DNA from: Phaeosaccion multiseriatum
Lineage: Eukaryota > Ochrophyta, other classes
DNA: 64,000 nucleotides
Reading direction: 5' to 3'
Assembly (NCBI GenBank): GCA_965112735.1
Contig: OZ218952.1
Span: 930,001 to 994,000 of the forward strand
The position numbers and the translations under genes are program-made. The first letter of the stretch is position 1; each line of letters opens with the position of its first letter. This document shows, in pieces, positions 1 to 13,031 of this stretch. The notes beneath the pieces were generated by a model. The model did no database searches. It saw only the letters and a program-made list of their open reading frames with translations, and was not told the DNA's origin.

Positions 1-709
1 GGAAAAAGAGGAGGAGGAAGAAGAAGAGGAGGCGGAAAAGGAGGAGGAGGAGGAGGAGGAGGAGGAAGAAGAGGAGCAGGAAGAGGAGGAGGAGGAGGAG
101 GAGGAGGAGGAGGAGGACGCGGAAAAGGAGGAGGAGGCGGAGGAGTAGGAGGAAGAAGAGGAGGAGGAGGCGCGAAGGAGGAGGAGGAGGAGGAGGAGGA
201 GGAGGAGGGGGCGTCGTGGTACCTTCACATTCTTGGCAATGACGATACAACCGGCACCAGACTTTCTGTCACTTACATTGATGAAAAATCTCGCTTTGAC
301 CGAGCCACGAATGGGATGGGGAAGGAATGAACAAGGGGGGAGGGGGGGGTGACCTACGGGGATGGGAAGAGAGAGAGGGGGGGAGGGGGGTGGATGGAGG
401 GAGGGAGGGAGGGAGGGAGGGAGGGGCAGGGAGGGTTTGTTTCAAGCATCCTCTGGCTCAAGTATCCTCCTCCATCTCGTATCCCCCCCACCCCTCCTCC
501 CTCCCTCCTCCTCCCTCCTCCTCCATCTCGTATCCCCCCCACCCCTCCTCCCTCCCTCCTCCTCCCTCCTCCTCCCTCTCCTCCCTCCCTCCTCCTCCCT
601 CTCCTCCCTCCCTCCCTCCCTCCCTCCTCCTCCCTCCTCCTCCCTCTCCTCCCTCCCTCCCTCCCTCCCTCCTCCTCCCTCTCCTCCCTCCCCCCTCTCT
701 CTCTCTTAG
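1..709. repeat. GGA-rich repeat and intron sequence upstream of the first visible RPA1 exon
   Basis: Bases 1-215 are an almost pure purine GGA/GAGGA tract. Bases 440-700 are the pyrimidine mirror (TCC/CTCC) running into a TTAG acceptor at 706-709. Between them, 215-325 is ordinary complex sequence. No RPA1 exon is recognisable here, so I read the block as intron of the polymerase gene. The minus strand of 215-325 has an exon-like open stretch, which is reported as a finding. Confidence 0.6.
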
Positions 710-2690
710 GCACTTGCTGGTCTGCCCGGTCTGGAGATAGTCAAGCCCCTGGAGCGCATCTTCTCCATCCCCCCGGCCATTCTCAAGCCCAAGATGCTCT
801 GGTCGGGCAAGCAGGTACGGGCAAGGACACACACACACACACACACACGCACGCACGCACACACACACACACACATACCATGACTGCTCCCCCCTCAGGT
901 AGAGAGCCAAACCCCCTAACTTAGAGCAACCTCCCCCTACCCCCCCTTCAATCAACCCCCCCACCCCCCCTTCGATCATTCGATCCCCCCACCCCCCCTT
1001 CGATCAACCCCCCCACCCCCTCTTCGATCATTCGATCCCCCCACCCCCCCTTCAATCAACCACTCTATCCCCCCACCCCGCCTTCAACCAGGTCATCTCC
1101 ACCCTCCTGCGGCACCTGACGTTCGGGCTGCCTCAGCTGCACCTCAGTTACAAGGCGAAGACTCCGGCAGTCGCCTTCGGAGAGGCCACGGAAGAGCATC
1201 TGGTGAGTAGAGAGAGGGAGGGGGAGGGGGAGGGGGGGGGGGGGGGGATGGCAGTGGATGGGGGAGGGGGATAGAGAGAGGGACGGATAGCGAGACAGGG
1301 AGCGAGAGACAGGGAGAGAGAGGGAGAGAGAGATAGGGGGGGGTGCAAGTGTGAAGTGTGAGGTGCGGTGCGAATGATTATGAAGCAAGATGACGAGTAT
1401 GAGTGGCGGGGTAGTTCCCGCCGTACGCATTGATTACAAAGTACGAGGCATTTATATGAAGCACACGCACACACACGCGCACACACACGCGCGCACACAC
1501 GCACAAGGCAGATAAAAATACACACTCAGACGAAGAGGAAGACAATAGAGACACATTAGAAGAGGAAGACAATAGATATACACTCAGACGAAGAGGCAGC
1601 TGCTGCTGCTGCAGAGAGAGCGTTTGACTGACGACTGTGCAGCGTTTGCTCATGTGCTCATGATTCAGTAGAGAGCGTCTCTAATCACCCCACACCATCA
1701 CCCCCCCTCCCCTTCCACGCACACACACACTCTCTCACTCTCGCACACACACATTCTCTTTGTCTCTCTCTCTCTCACACACACACTCCCTAACCCCACA
1801 CACTTACACACACACTCTCTCTCACACCACCACACCCACATACATACGTATATATATACACGCCCGTCCACACACCCACCCACCCACCCACCCCACAACA
1901 CACACACTCACTTACGTACTCACTTACGATACTGCTCAGATTGTGTTCTGCGAAGGGGAGCTCCTGCGAGGCGTGTTGGACAAGGCCTCGTTCGGGGCCT
2001 CCGAGTACGGACTTGTGCACGCCGTGCATGAGCTATATGGACCTACGCAGGCAGGGCAGCTCCTTACGGCGCTGGGCAGGTTGATGACTGTGTTTGTGCA
2101 GTTCTCGGGCCATACGTGTGGTATGGAGGACCTGACCTTGTCCAGCAAGTAAGTCAATGGAAGGTGGTGGTGGGAGGAGGTTTTAAGTCAGTGAAGGTGG
2201 ACAAGGGGAGGGGAGGGTGATGGAGTCTGTAGACATGCTTTGAGTTGAGTGGAGCGTTTTCGCGTTATCGATCGATGCAAGGGATCGCTCGGTGGTGACT
2301 GCTGCTGTATCACCAACTGCTGCTGCTTCCCCCTCTCCTTGTGCAGGGCTGAGACCGAGCGAAGAGCTCTCATTATGACGGTGAGTGAGTGAGTGAGGGA
2401 GGGAGTGAGTGTGGTGAGTGGGTAAGGAGTGAAGAGAAAAGGACCGCACTGATGCAAAAAACTTTAGCACGCCTCTGCAAAATTGCAAGCGTCACCGAAT
2501 CTCCAAGGCCTTGAGGGGAGGCGGAGGGGGGGGGCGGCGGGTAGAGGGGGGGGGGCGGAGTAAAACATTCCACCCCTCCCTTCTTCCTGCTCCCTCTCTT
2601 CCGTCTCCTCTTTCGGTCGATAGTGATGATCTCTTAAGGTGAACAATCGCTGAGCGTCCGTCCTTTCTCTTCTCTTCTCTTCTCTTCTCT

Positions 2691-2731
<41 letters not shown>

Positions 2732-4466
2732 CTCTCTCTTCTCTATCTCTGTCTCTTTCTTTCTTTCTTTCGTTCTTTCTCTCTCTTCTCTTCCCTTCTC
2801 TTCTCTCTCTTTCTCCTTTGATGCCTGTCTCTGATGGACAACACGTCTTCCCTATAAAAGGGGCAGTTCGCCTCTGTGTGCTTGCTTGCTCTTGTGAGTC
2901 CCTGTATGCTTGCTCTGCGTCTGCTTTGCCGTGCATGCATGCAGTCATCTCATCGACAGACTAAACTAAGCTAAACTTAATTTGACGTTAGGCACCCGCC
3001 CCCCCCCCCCCTTCTCCTTCCCGACCGCCACCCCTTCCATGTCCTCATCTCACCACCATTCCTCCTCCTCCTCCTCCTCCTCCTCTTCCTCCTCCTCCTT
3101 CCATTCCTTGTCCAACATTCCCTCTCCAGGCTAACGCGAAGGGCCAGCGAGCCATGAGCGCCTTCCTTGCCAAAGACCAACACAAGAAGCAAGAAGATGG
3201 CACTCCGCGACAAGAGGGAGGGAGCAAGGCCGAGGGGGAGACTGAACTCCGCGAGGAGGAGGTGCAAGCGCTGCGTGAGGCCACGGCCAAGGTGTTGTCA
3301 GGGGAGGACAGGGCAGAGCAGGCAGCGGCCATCGATGGGCACATGCAGAGCGCGCTTGCGGGGCTGGCCAGCGACATCATCAAGGTGAGTGTGTTGGTGA
3401 TACAGAGGGACGGACGGAGGGAAGGAGGGAGGGAAGGAGGGGGTGAGTGGGGGAGGGAGGGAGGGAGGGAGGGAGGGGGTGAGTGCGGGAGGGGAGGGAG
3501 GGAGGGAGGGGGTGGAGGGCGGGGGGGAGGTAAGCAAGTGGGGTCACAAGTCCTTCTCGCCTCCGTTTGCCGCTCTCAACATGCCCCCCTCTACCTCAAC
3601 CCCCCTATATATATATCATATATATACCCCACACACCCTCCCTCGCTATCCCTCTCTACTTTTCTCCTCGGTGTGTGGGGATGTGGTGATGACAGGTGTG
3701 CCTGCCTGGAGGGCAAGAAAAGGCCTTTCCTGCCAATGCCTTCAGCCTCATGGTCCTCACGGGGGCCAAGGGGAGCATGGTTAATCACTCGCAGGTACGT
3801 ATTTCAACATTACGTACTTAACATTAAAGCTTACGTACATTGCCGCTGATAACGGCCTGATAGCTGCTGATTCCTGATCATTGCTGGTGTCTGTCCTACA
3901 GTACAGAGTACAGTACAGTCAAGGAGGGGAAAGATGACAAGAATGACGTCAGTGTTGGGTGATGGATGGATTCCTTGCATTGGACTTGAAAAGTGTGCTC
4001 GGTCGCTCCCTTCACTCACACACCCACCCACTCACACACACTCACTGCGCCACTCACTCATCCGCCCTCCCACTCTTTCACCCAGCCACCCAGCCCACCT
4101 TCCCACTCGCCACTCACCCACGCACACTCACTCACTCACTCACTCACTCACCCACCCACCACTCACCAACGCACCCATCCACACGTCCACTCGTCCACCC
4201 ATCCACCCGCCCTCTCTCTTCCTTCTCTTCTACTACTGTATCACCAATTGCTGCACTGCTTGCAACTCCCTCCCTGCCCTTCACACGCGCACACACACAT
4301 CACCTACACACACGCTCACACATACACACACACTCACACACACAACGCATACACACACGCACATTCACACGCACACGCACACTCTCTATCTATCTCTCTC
4401 TCACATACACACACACTCTCTCTCTCTCTCTCTCACACACACACTCATACACCCCCCCCCCCCCAT

Positions 4467-4507
<41 letters not shown>

Positions 4508-4637
4508 ATACACCCACCCCCGTGCTCAGATTTCGTGTGCTCTTGGTCAGCAGGCGCTGGAGGGGCGTCGCGTCCCCGTTATGCCCTCGGGCAAGTCTCT
4601 GCCCGCCTTCCAGGTAGGGCAAGTATCATATGTATAC

Positions 4638-4668
<31 letters not shown>

Positions 4669-5633
4669 CATACATATACGTACATACATATATATACACA
4701 CATACCATATATATAATATATAGATGTATTGTATATGTGTGTATATTGTAGGGCAAGTGTCTCCCCTACTCCGGTCATAAAAGACACCTTCCTTACGTTG
4801 TTCAAAATGCTCCTCCGCCGTCCCTCCCTCCAGGCATTCGACCCTGCCCCTCGCTCCGGCGGTTTCATCACGGACAGGTTCCTCACCGGCATCCGCCCAC
4901 AGGTTGGTACAAGAGGCAAAAAGTGTATGGAAGTTGTGGGAGGGAATCCACGTAAGAATTACGTAATTGTGTGTGTGTTTCTAGGAGAGGGAGTAGGGGA
5001 GGGTATGGGATGGATGGGTGTCAGGTATCAGGTATCAGGTATCAGGTGTCAGGTATCAGGTATCAGGTATCAGGTGTCAGGTGTCAGGTATCAGGTGTCA
5101 GGTATCAGGTGTCAGGTATCAAGTATCATGTATCAGGTGTCAGGTGTCAGGTGTCAGGTATCAGGTATCAGGCGTCAGGTGTCAAGTGTCAGGATGGTAG
5201 TAGACCCCACTCACACCCCCCCACCCTCCACCTTCCCCACCCCAAGGAGTACTACTTCCACTGCATGGCGGGACGAGAGGGGCTTGTCGACACGGCCGTC
5301 AAGACGTCACGCAGCGGCTATCTGCAGCGCTGCCTCGTCAAGCACCTCGAGGAGCTCAGAGTGGGGTACGACAACACGGTGAGACACACACAGAGAGAGA
5401 GAGGGAGAGACAGACAGACAGAGAGGGAGACAGAGAGAGAGAAGGAGAGAGAGACAGAGAGACAGAGACAGAGAAGGAGAGAGAGAGAGAGAGACAGAGA
5501 GAGAGACAGACAGAGAGAGAGACAGACAGACAGACAGAGAAACAGAGAGAGAGAGACAGGAGAGACAGAGAGAGAGACAGAGAGAGAGAGAGACAGAGAG
5601 AGAGACAGAGAGAGAGAGACAGAGAGAGAGAGT

Positions 5634-5671
<38 letters not shown>

Positions 5672-8600
5672 GAGAGAGAGAGGGAGAGAGAGACAGAGAG
5701 AGACACAGAGAGAGAGACTCAGTTCTCAGTTCTCAGTTCTCAGTTCTCAGTTCCAGTTTTTTGCGTCTGGGCACACACTTCGCAGTTTTCGTTTTTTTGG
5801 GGGGTAATAGTAGACCCCTTGCTTTCTGCTGAAATCGATCTGTTGTTGCAGTTTGTTTGTTAGACTTTGGTTGGTAAGTCAATTACTACCGATGCACTTG
5901 CAGTTTTTTTGTCGTGTTTGGACCCCTTTTTCTGCGAGTTCCTCACTTCTTCGTCCCTTCCTTCCTTCTTTTCACCTCCCTCCTCCCCCCCTTCCTCCTC
6001 CTTCTTCTTCTCCTCCTCCTCCTCCTCCCCCTCCTCCTCCCCCTCCTCCTCCCCCTCCTCTTCCTCCTCCTCCTCCTCCTCACGCAACAGGTCAGAGACG
6101 GAGAGGGGTCGGTGTACCAATTCTGCTACGGCGAGGACGGCTTGGACGTTGTGCATGGGGCATACCTCAAGGGAGGAAGGGCACAGATGGACTTCATCGC
6201 ACGCAACCACAAGGCCCTGAGTCACCGTTACAAGCTGCAGAGTGCCGTGATGCGGGGCCTGTGCAAGGAGGCAAAGGCCCGGGGGGGCAAGGCCGAGGCA
6301 CACGAGGCGGTGGAAAGGTCCAAGCAGCAGCTCGGTGAGTGGATGGCAGTGGATGGCAGTGGACGGGGGGTGAGGCGGGGTGGATGGGTGTGTTGAAGGA
6401 TAGATGGCAGTGGATGGATTGTGGAAACGGGTGGGGGGCGTGTTTGGGGCATGTGGGCAGGGGATGGGTGGGTAGGATGGAAGTGGATGGCAGTGGATGG
6501 AAGTGGGTGGAAGTGGGTGGGGTGGTGGGGTCGTGAGCGCCCGCCCCGCCCGCCCGTTCGCTTGCTCGCTCGCTCGCTCGTCCTGTTTGTGTACCATGAT
6601 GATGATGAATCTTGTGGGTCTCCTCTCTCTCATCTCTCTCTCGCTCACTCTCCTTCTCTCTCTCACTCTCTCTCTCTCCTTCTATCTCTCACTCACTCTT
6701 ACTCTCTCTCTCACGCACTCTCTCTCTCTTCTCCCTTTCTCTCACCCCCCTTCCTCCCCCCCGCCCCCTCTCCATCACCTCTTTCCCTCAGCTGCAGCAG
6801 GCACTTCAGGGGCCAACAGTAACGGCCCCTTCTCAGTGGGACAGCGCGTGAGAGCCCGACGACTGCGCAAGAACCGAAGTGATTGGGCAAGGGAGAACCT
6901 TCTCCTCGGCTGGCACTGGGCAGACATCATCAAGGCTAAGGGAGGAAGCAGCAGCAGCAGTGGTGGTGGTGGTGGTGGTGCGACAAATGGCGGCGAGGGA
7001 GAGACCGAGTCGTCACAGTTGGCACCGCAGCCAGTATTACCACAACAGCAAGCACATAAGATGAAGTACTCTGTGCGATACCTCAAGGACGGGGTGGTGA
7101 GCAAGATTCCTGCCGTCATGAAACTGCACCAAGAGGGAAGGGGTCGAGCAGGGGGGGGGGGGGCGGGTGGCACAGGGGGCATAATCACCACGGGAGAGGC
7201 AGACGACTGCCGTGTGGCGCCAAAGAGAGTCCCTCTGCTCAAGGCCGCCGAGCTCGATCCGGTCATGTCCTCATGTAACGTCAGCGAGTTGGGCAGTACG
7301 AGTGAGCGCTTTGAGCAAGCCATTGAGGAGTATATGGACGCGAACCCCTCGGGTCTCGTCAAGCCTTCCTCCTCCTCCTCCTCCTCCTCCTCCTCGTCGG
7401 TGGCTCCACAACACGCGCACATGCTCTCGAAAGCTGCCTCTCGCGGCTCTCTGAAGGAGCTGTTGTGGGCCAAGTACATGCACACACTTGTGGCACCGGG
7501 GGAGTCTGTCGGGAGCATCGCCGCACAGTCAGTGGGGGAACCTTCCACGCAGGCAAGTGGACAACAGGGACAAGAGAAAGAGGGGATGGAAAGAGGGGAA
7601 AGAGGCAAGGGGTCGGGCAAGGGGTGGGGTAAGAGTGTGAGTACTCTCTCTCTCTGCATGAGAGTGAGGAGGAGTAGTGAGTGGTACGGTGTTCCCCTTC
7701 GGTGTCCCCTTCCTTCGTTGTGCTAAATCCTTCCTTGTCCTCCTCCTTCCTCTCTTCCTCTCTCCTCCTCCTTCCTCTCTTCCTCCTCATCCTCCTCCTC
7801 TCTCTTCCTCCTCATCCTCCTCCTCTCTCCTCCTCCTCCTCCTCCTCCTCCTCCTCTCTCCTCCTCTTCCTCTCTCCTCCTCCTTCCTCTCTTCCTCCTC
7901 CTCCTCCTCCTCTCTCCTCCGTCCTCCCTCTCTTGCACGCACACAAACACATACGCACACGCACGCACACACACACTCTTACGAACGACTCACAGATGAC
8001 TCTAAACACCTTCCATTTGGCGGGACACGGTGGAGCAAATGTAACGCTCGGTATCCCTCGTCTTCGAGAGATTCTCATGACGGCATCCCGCAAGCTCAAG
8101 ACGCCGTCCATGACCGTCCCACTCAAGAGGGGCAGCAGCAAGGATGAGGCGGAGGCGTTGGCGAGGAGACTGACGAGGTTGCCTCTGTCACAACTTCTAA
8201 AGCACGAGGGAGGCATTAGTGTGGCAGAGAGGGTGGTGAAGGTGAGAGAGAGAGAGAGGGGGTGAGAGGGAGAGAGGGTGGGGGGTGAGAGAGAGAGGGA
8301 GAGAGGGGGGGGTGAGAGGGATGGGGTGAGAGGGATGGGGTGAGAGAGAGAGAGAGGGAGATGGGGGGTGAGAGGGGCGGGGTGAGAGGGAGAGAGAGGG
8401 GGGGGAGGAGGGAGGAGAGGGGTCTTTACCGCCTTTAAAGCTCAGTCACTCTCCCGTTTGTGTCCCTATCCGACCCCACCCCACCCTACCCTACCCTACC
8501 CTACCCTACCCTACCCTACCCTACCCTACCCTACTCTTCCCTACCTGTCTGCCTTGACAGGGAGAGGACGGTGTGTGGGAGCGGCACTACACCGTGTCAC

Positions 8601-9273
8601 TCGAAATGTACCCGGGAAAACTCATCAAGAAGGCGTTTCAGCTGCAGTTCAGGGAGATTTGTCGGGCAGTGTCAGCTTCTTTCGTGCCTCACCTTCTTGC
8701 CATGACCATGACCGAGCTGCGCAAGTGCGGGGAAGGAGCAGCGGCCAAGCAGGCATCAATGGGAAGCCTGAAGAGGAGGGGTGGTGCTGTTGGGGGTGTT
8801 GATGATGATGATGAGGAGGAGGAGGAGGAGGAGGGGGATGGGGGGGTTGTGACCACCGCACCGGAGCAGTCGGACGTGGTCATGGCGGTTTCGGATGATT
8901 CGGATTCCGATTCCGATTCCGGTTCCGATTCCGGTTCCGACGGCGGCGGTAGCAGCAGCAAGAGGCGAGCTTCATCGTCGGGAAAGGCAAGCAAGAAAGG
9001 GGCAGCAGTAGGCAAGACGATGACGGCAACGAAGACAGGGAAGAAGAAGAAGAAGAAGAAGAACAAGAAGAAGAGGGGGGATGACTTTGGAGGAGCTGCT
9101 GATAGCGAAGAAGAGGAGGAAGAGGGCTTTGAAGAGGCAGGGGCGAACAATGCCGATGAGGACGGCACGTTGAAGCTGGGACGGCAGGCCGGGCAGACCG
9201 ATTACGAGGAGATGGACGACGAGGAAAAGGCGATTTGGGAGTCAATGAAGGGTGCTGGCGACGACCTGTTTGG

Positions 9274-9306
<33 letters not shown>

Positions 9307-9676
9307 GGAGGGTGGGGGCAAGCGCCGGACGGGCGGTGGGAAGACGGTCAAGAAGAGGAGGCGGGCTGTGAGTGGCAAGGAGGGGGGGGAGGAGGAGGAC
9401 GAGGAGGAGGAGGAGGGGGGGGGGGGGCACAGCGATTACTTTGGCCTGTCCAAGAAGGTCAAGTCGAACGGACTCTTCGGGGGAATGGGCAAGGTGAGGA
9501 AAGGAGGGAAGAAGGGGGGCGGGCTGCTCAGGGGAGGGAGCAGAGGGAGCAGGGGCACAAGAATACCCCAGTGCTCACAAAGGGCATAGGCCTCCATGTC
9601 AGTCTATGCCAAGCTGTCGTCGTTACGAGCTGACCCCCTCCCCCCCGCCCCTCCCCCGTCTCTCCGTCCGTTCCTG

Positions 9677-9714
<38 letters not shown>

Positions 9715-10725
9715 TCTCTCTCTGTGTGGTTGTATGTCTTTGTCTTGTGTTGTGCTGTCCATCCACCTATCCATCCATCCATCCATCCATCCACCTACCC
9801 ATCCATCCATCCACCACCCATCCATCCACCACCCATCCATCCACCATCGATCCATCCATCCATCCATCCATCCATCCACCCTCCATCCCTCCATCCATCC
9901 ATCCATCCATCCATCCATCCATGCACCCACCCACCTACCCTCCCATCCATCCACCATCCACCCGTACATCCATCCATCCATCCATCCACCCATCCCTCCA
10001 TCTATCCATCCATCCATCCATCCATCCACTGCCATCCCGTACAGGATCGGGACAGAAGCGTCATCACGGCAACGCTCGTCCTGCCCGCCAATCTGCGCCG
10101 CCTTCTCATGGTGCACCTTGCCGAAGGGGCGGCCGAGAAGACACTCATCACCGCCTTCAAGGGCATTGGACGGGTGTTTGCGGTGGAGCAACAGCCCACA
10201 GGGGCAGCAGCAGCAGCAGCAGGGAAGGGAGGAGGAGAGGAGGGTGGCGGGAAGCAGTGGGCAATTCAGACGGAGGGGAGCAGCATCCCTACGCTTTGGT
10301 CGCTCAATGAGGCACAGGGCGGGCCGCTGCTGGACTTGTCTTCCCTCTCTTCCAACGACATTTGGGCCATTCATCAAACGTATGGCGTGGAGGCGGCGAG
10401 GACGGCCATTAGCTCGGAGATTGTCAATGTGTTTGGCGTGTACGGTATAAGCGTGGACCGACGCCACCTCTCCCTTATTGCTGACTACATGACCTTCTTG
10501 GGAGGCTTCCGACCGCTCAATCGTCTCGGGATGCAGGATGCAGCGTCTCCCTGCCTGCAGATGTCCTTTGAAACGACGGCGACGTTCCTGGTGCAGGCAG
10601 CCCTGGACCGTCGGAGCGACATGCTGGAGTCGCCATCTGCGTGTATTGTAACGGGCAAACCGGGCACATATGGCACAGGGGCCTTCGATTTGTTACTGCC
10701 CATTGCTGGGGCGGGTCAGGCGTGA
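710..10725 (+). CDS. POLR1A: DNA-directed RNA polymerase I largest subunit, C-terminal about 1,320 residues (5' partial)
   Basis: Catalytic subunit of the polymerase that makes pre-rRNA in the nucleolus. Fourteen exons join in phase: 710-814, 1092-1202, 1940-2148, 2347-2380, 3130-3384, 3696-3794, 4530-4613, 4834-4902, 5247-5378, 6091-6334, 6792-7552, 7996-8241, 8561-9493, 10045-10725. Pol I signatures are [52 protein letters not shown] (bridge-helix region), [13 protein letters not shown] (trigger loop) and [15 protein letters not shown] near the C-terminus. Exon 13 carries a long acidic/basic insert (Asp, Glu, Lys and Ser runs, about 8810-9420), where Pol I subunits are usually acidic and variable. 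The start lies left of the window; family members have about 1,700 residues, so roughly the first 400-ish residues or more are missing. The intron after 7552 has a GC donor. Introns are packed with CA, TCAC, GAGACA, CCCTA and CATC repeats. The Pol I assignment rests on recalled family sequences. Confidence 0.95.
4010..4510. repeat. Microsatellite intron block (TCAC, CA, CT units)
   Basis: This block lies in the RPA1 intron 3795-4529. It runs from CACTCACT-type tetramers into CACA and CTCT dinucleotides and ends just before the acceptor at 4528-4529. One copy of the dispersed GTATCACCAA motif is embedded at 4238-4247. The long open frames seen here are repeat translations. Confidence 0.85.
5023..5195. 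repeat. Seven-base tandem array, unit TCAGGTR
   Basis: About two dozen head-to-tail copies of TCAGGTA and TCAGGTG, with a few substitutions (for example TCAAGTA), fill most of RPA1 intron 4903-5246. A second short heptamer array (TCAGTTC, about five copies) lies at 5720-5755 in the next intron, after a long GAGA/GACA block (5380-5718). Confidence 0.85.
8476..8533. repeat. (CCCTA)n pentamer array
   Basis: About eleven CCCTA units precede the acceptor of the RPA1 exon that starts at 8561. They resemble plant-type telomere repeats but the unit is five bases, and the array is internal. It probably serves as the polypyrimidine-rich stretch of this intron. Confidence 0.8.
9760..10040. repeat. (CATC)n tetramer array in the last RPA1 intron
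   Basis: A long CATCCATC array with ACCC variants occupies most of intron 9494-10044. It ends with a reverse copy of the dispersed GGATGGCAGTGGATG motif at 10023-10037, seven bases before the acceptor boundary. Confidence 0.85.
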
Positions 10726-11258
10726 GGAGGAGAGGAGGGGTCTGCTTTGAGAGTTGGTGATGTGCAGGAATTGTAAAGAAGGAAGCATGTTAATCAATGA
10801 CTTCTTCTTTTCCTCTTTTGTGTCAGTTGACGCTTAATTTTCCAATGGTTCATTCCAGTTGGAGAATTCATTTGAGTGTGAGTAGTAAGTACATTTTATC
10901 CGCGACCACAACCACACAAAGTCTGGGTTAACGTCTGGGTTGTTGACAAAGACAAACTAAGTATCCCACTCTCCCTAGTCCTTCCTCTTCTCTGCTGCTC
11001 TTGCTCAGTTGTGCGGCCGTCCTTACAAGTACCGCTCCATCTCCCCTTCTTCTCTTTCTACTTCAGTAGTATCTTCTTATCTTATCTTGTCTCCTCTCCA
11101 TCATGACCCTCACTGCCGCCCGCCGCCACCGCCGCCCCTTCTTTTTGAAGCACTGAAGCCCCATTCCCCCTCCCCCCGCCTTCACCCTCAGCCGAACAAT
11201 CGACCAATCCATCAATGCACCTCCTGCATCACTCAGTCAACTAAAACCAGTCAACCCC
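10726..11258. other. Convergent 3' intergenic region between RPA1 and U2AF
   Basis: This 533 bp lies between two stop codons in tail-to-tail orientation and should hold both polyadenylation regions. No canonical AATAAA stands out. A near match to the dispersed motif (TTGGTGATGTG) lies at about 10755. No gene is seen. Confidence 0.6.
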
Positions 11259-13000
11259 TCAATCCACCTCCTCTGCCACCACGGTACCCGGCACAGGCAC
11301 AACATTACTCTCAAACTCCGACGCGTCCATTGCGTCAAAGTCCGGAGGAGCATCGTCGTCATCGCCTCCCTTGACGAGCGCCGCACCCCCCCCTCCCGCT
11401 CCGTTCCCTTCTTCCCCTCCCTCTGACTGGAACGAGGGCATGGGATCTGAAGCACCAACCATGACAAAGCCTCCGACGCCGGCTTGCTCGCCGCCCCCGC
11501 CCGCTTGCTTGGCGGCCTTCTTCTTCTCTGCATCTCCTTCTTCTCCATCCTCCTCGTCCTCCTCCTCCTCGTCCTCCTCCTCCTCCTTAGGCTTGCCAAA
11601 CTGCTTAATGTTGAAGAAATGCAGCGGGTAAAACTCGGCCTTGACAAATTTCCCGCCAAAAGTCTTTCCCTGTAACGCGCTCTTGGCATTGTCTGCCGCC
11701 ACGGGGTTTTCAAACTTGACAAAAATCTTGCCGCACCCCGGAGGAAGCGTATCGTCCACACACCCCGGCCCGGTCACCACGACATCGTGGGGTCGAGGTA
11801 TTGCCACCTCCAGCACCTTGCCATGCTGTGCACACTCGTTTGTAACGTCCTGCTTAATGTCTTCGAATTCAGCGTCGTCGTCAAGCTCCTCCGGTTTGAC
11901 CATGTTTTTGAGTCGAATCACCGCCGTGGCTTTCTTGGAGGCCTGTCCAACACAACAAAAGTGCAGTCAATGTTCAAAACAAAAGCAAAAGCAACAGCAA
12001 GAAAGGAAGGAAAGAAGGGAAAAGACGGCTACGGTCAGGTGGGTCGGAGGGAAAGGGAAAGGGAGAGGGACGATTTGTCAACTGACTAATCGGAATCATT
12101 GACTTGAAACTCAAGAATTACGTATGAAAGGAGTATGGGATGGTAGGGACGTGTCTTTTGCTTTACGAGGATTCACACCCGCTCGGATCGCACTTCACGC
12201 AAGCGCCAACCAAAGTAGAAAAAAAATCGAATCGAAGAAACAGCCCGAATCGAACCGCTCTTTCCCCGCTCCTCTTTGCGAGGTACGCACATACCCACGC
12301 ACGCACCCACGTACACCACACATGGGTACTCCATGGCCACTCGTCCCTAGGCACTCACTCACTCACTCACTCACCGGGTAATCGTCGGGGTCGATCTCAA
12401 CCTTGACGGCTTTGAACAGAGTCTCTGCCATGGAGGCCGGCACCCCCTGTACCACCAACTTGTGTTCTGCAATGGTCAGGCCATGCAGGCCTTCTTCAGC
12501 GTCCTTGACAGGTCCTCCTGAAGCATCTTCGTACTCGAATACTGCAATACCCTGGTGGGGGAGGGAGGGGAGAGAAGAGGAGAGCCGACCAAAGTAGAGC
12601 AAAGCAGAGTAGAGGCGAGGAGAGGAGAAAAGGAGAGGAGAGGAGCGGAGCCAGTCGGTGCGGAAGGGGAAATGTGAGAAGCGTGTGGCGGAAGAAAGTG
12701 GAGTGCGCAGACAGAGACAGAGGGAGAGAGAGAAGCCCCACACTGGGGTGACGAAGAGAAGAGAAGAAGAGAGGACGAAGAGGAGGACACAACCGAGAAG
12801 ACGGACGGAAAAAAGGCGTCCATCGAGGTGGCAAAAGAGAAGGAAGCACAAATGCCCGCACGCCTACCGGAAACGGAGCACAGCACGAGGCCTGGCTACT
12901 GCCGTATCACCAACTGCTGTACTCTGGTGTCGAGAGCCTCGTCAGCCTGAGTGCGGCATAAAAGTCGGGGAGGATGGCACCGGATGGCACCGGAAGGACA

Positions 13001-13031
<31 letters not shown>

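Noticed and set aside
9528-9590. Reading through after 9493 in the RPA1 acidic exon
   Set aside because: The frame continues to a stop at 9589, but a GTGAGG donor at 9494 and the conserved exon at 10045 (Pol I C-terminus) require splicing.
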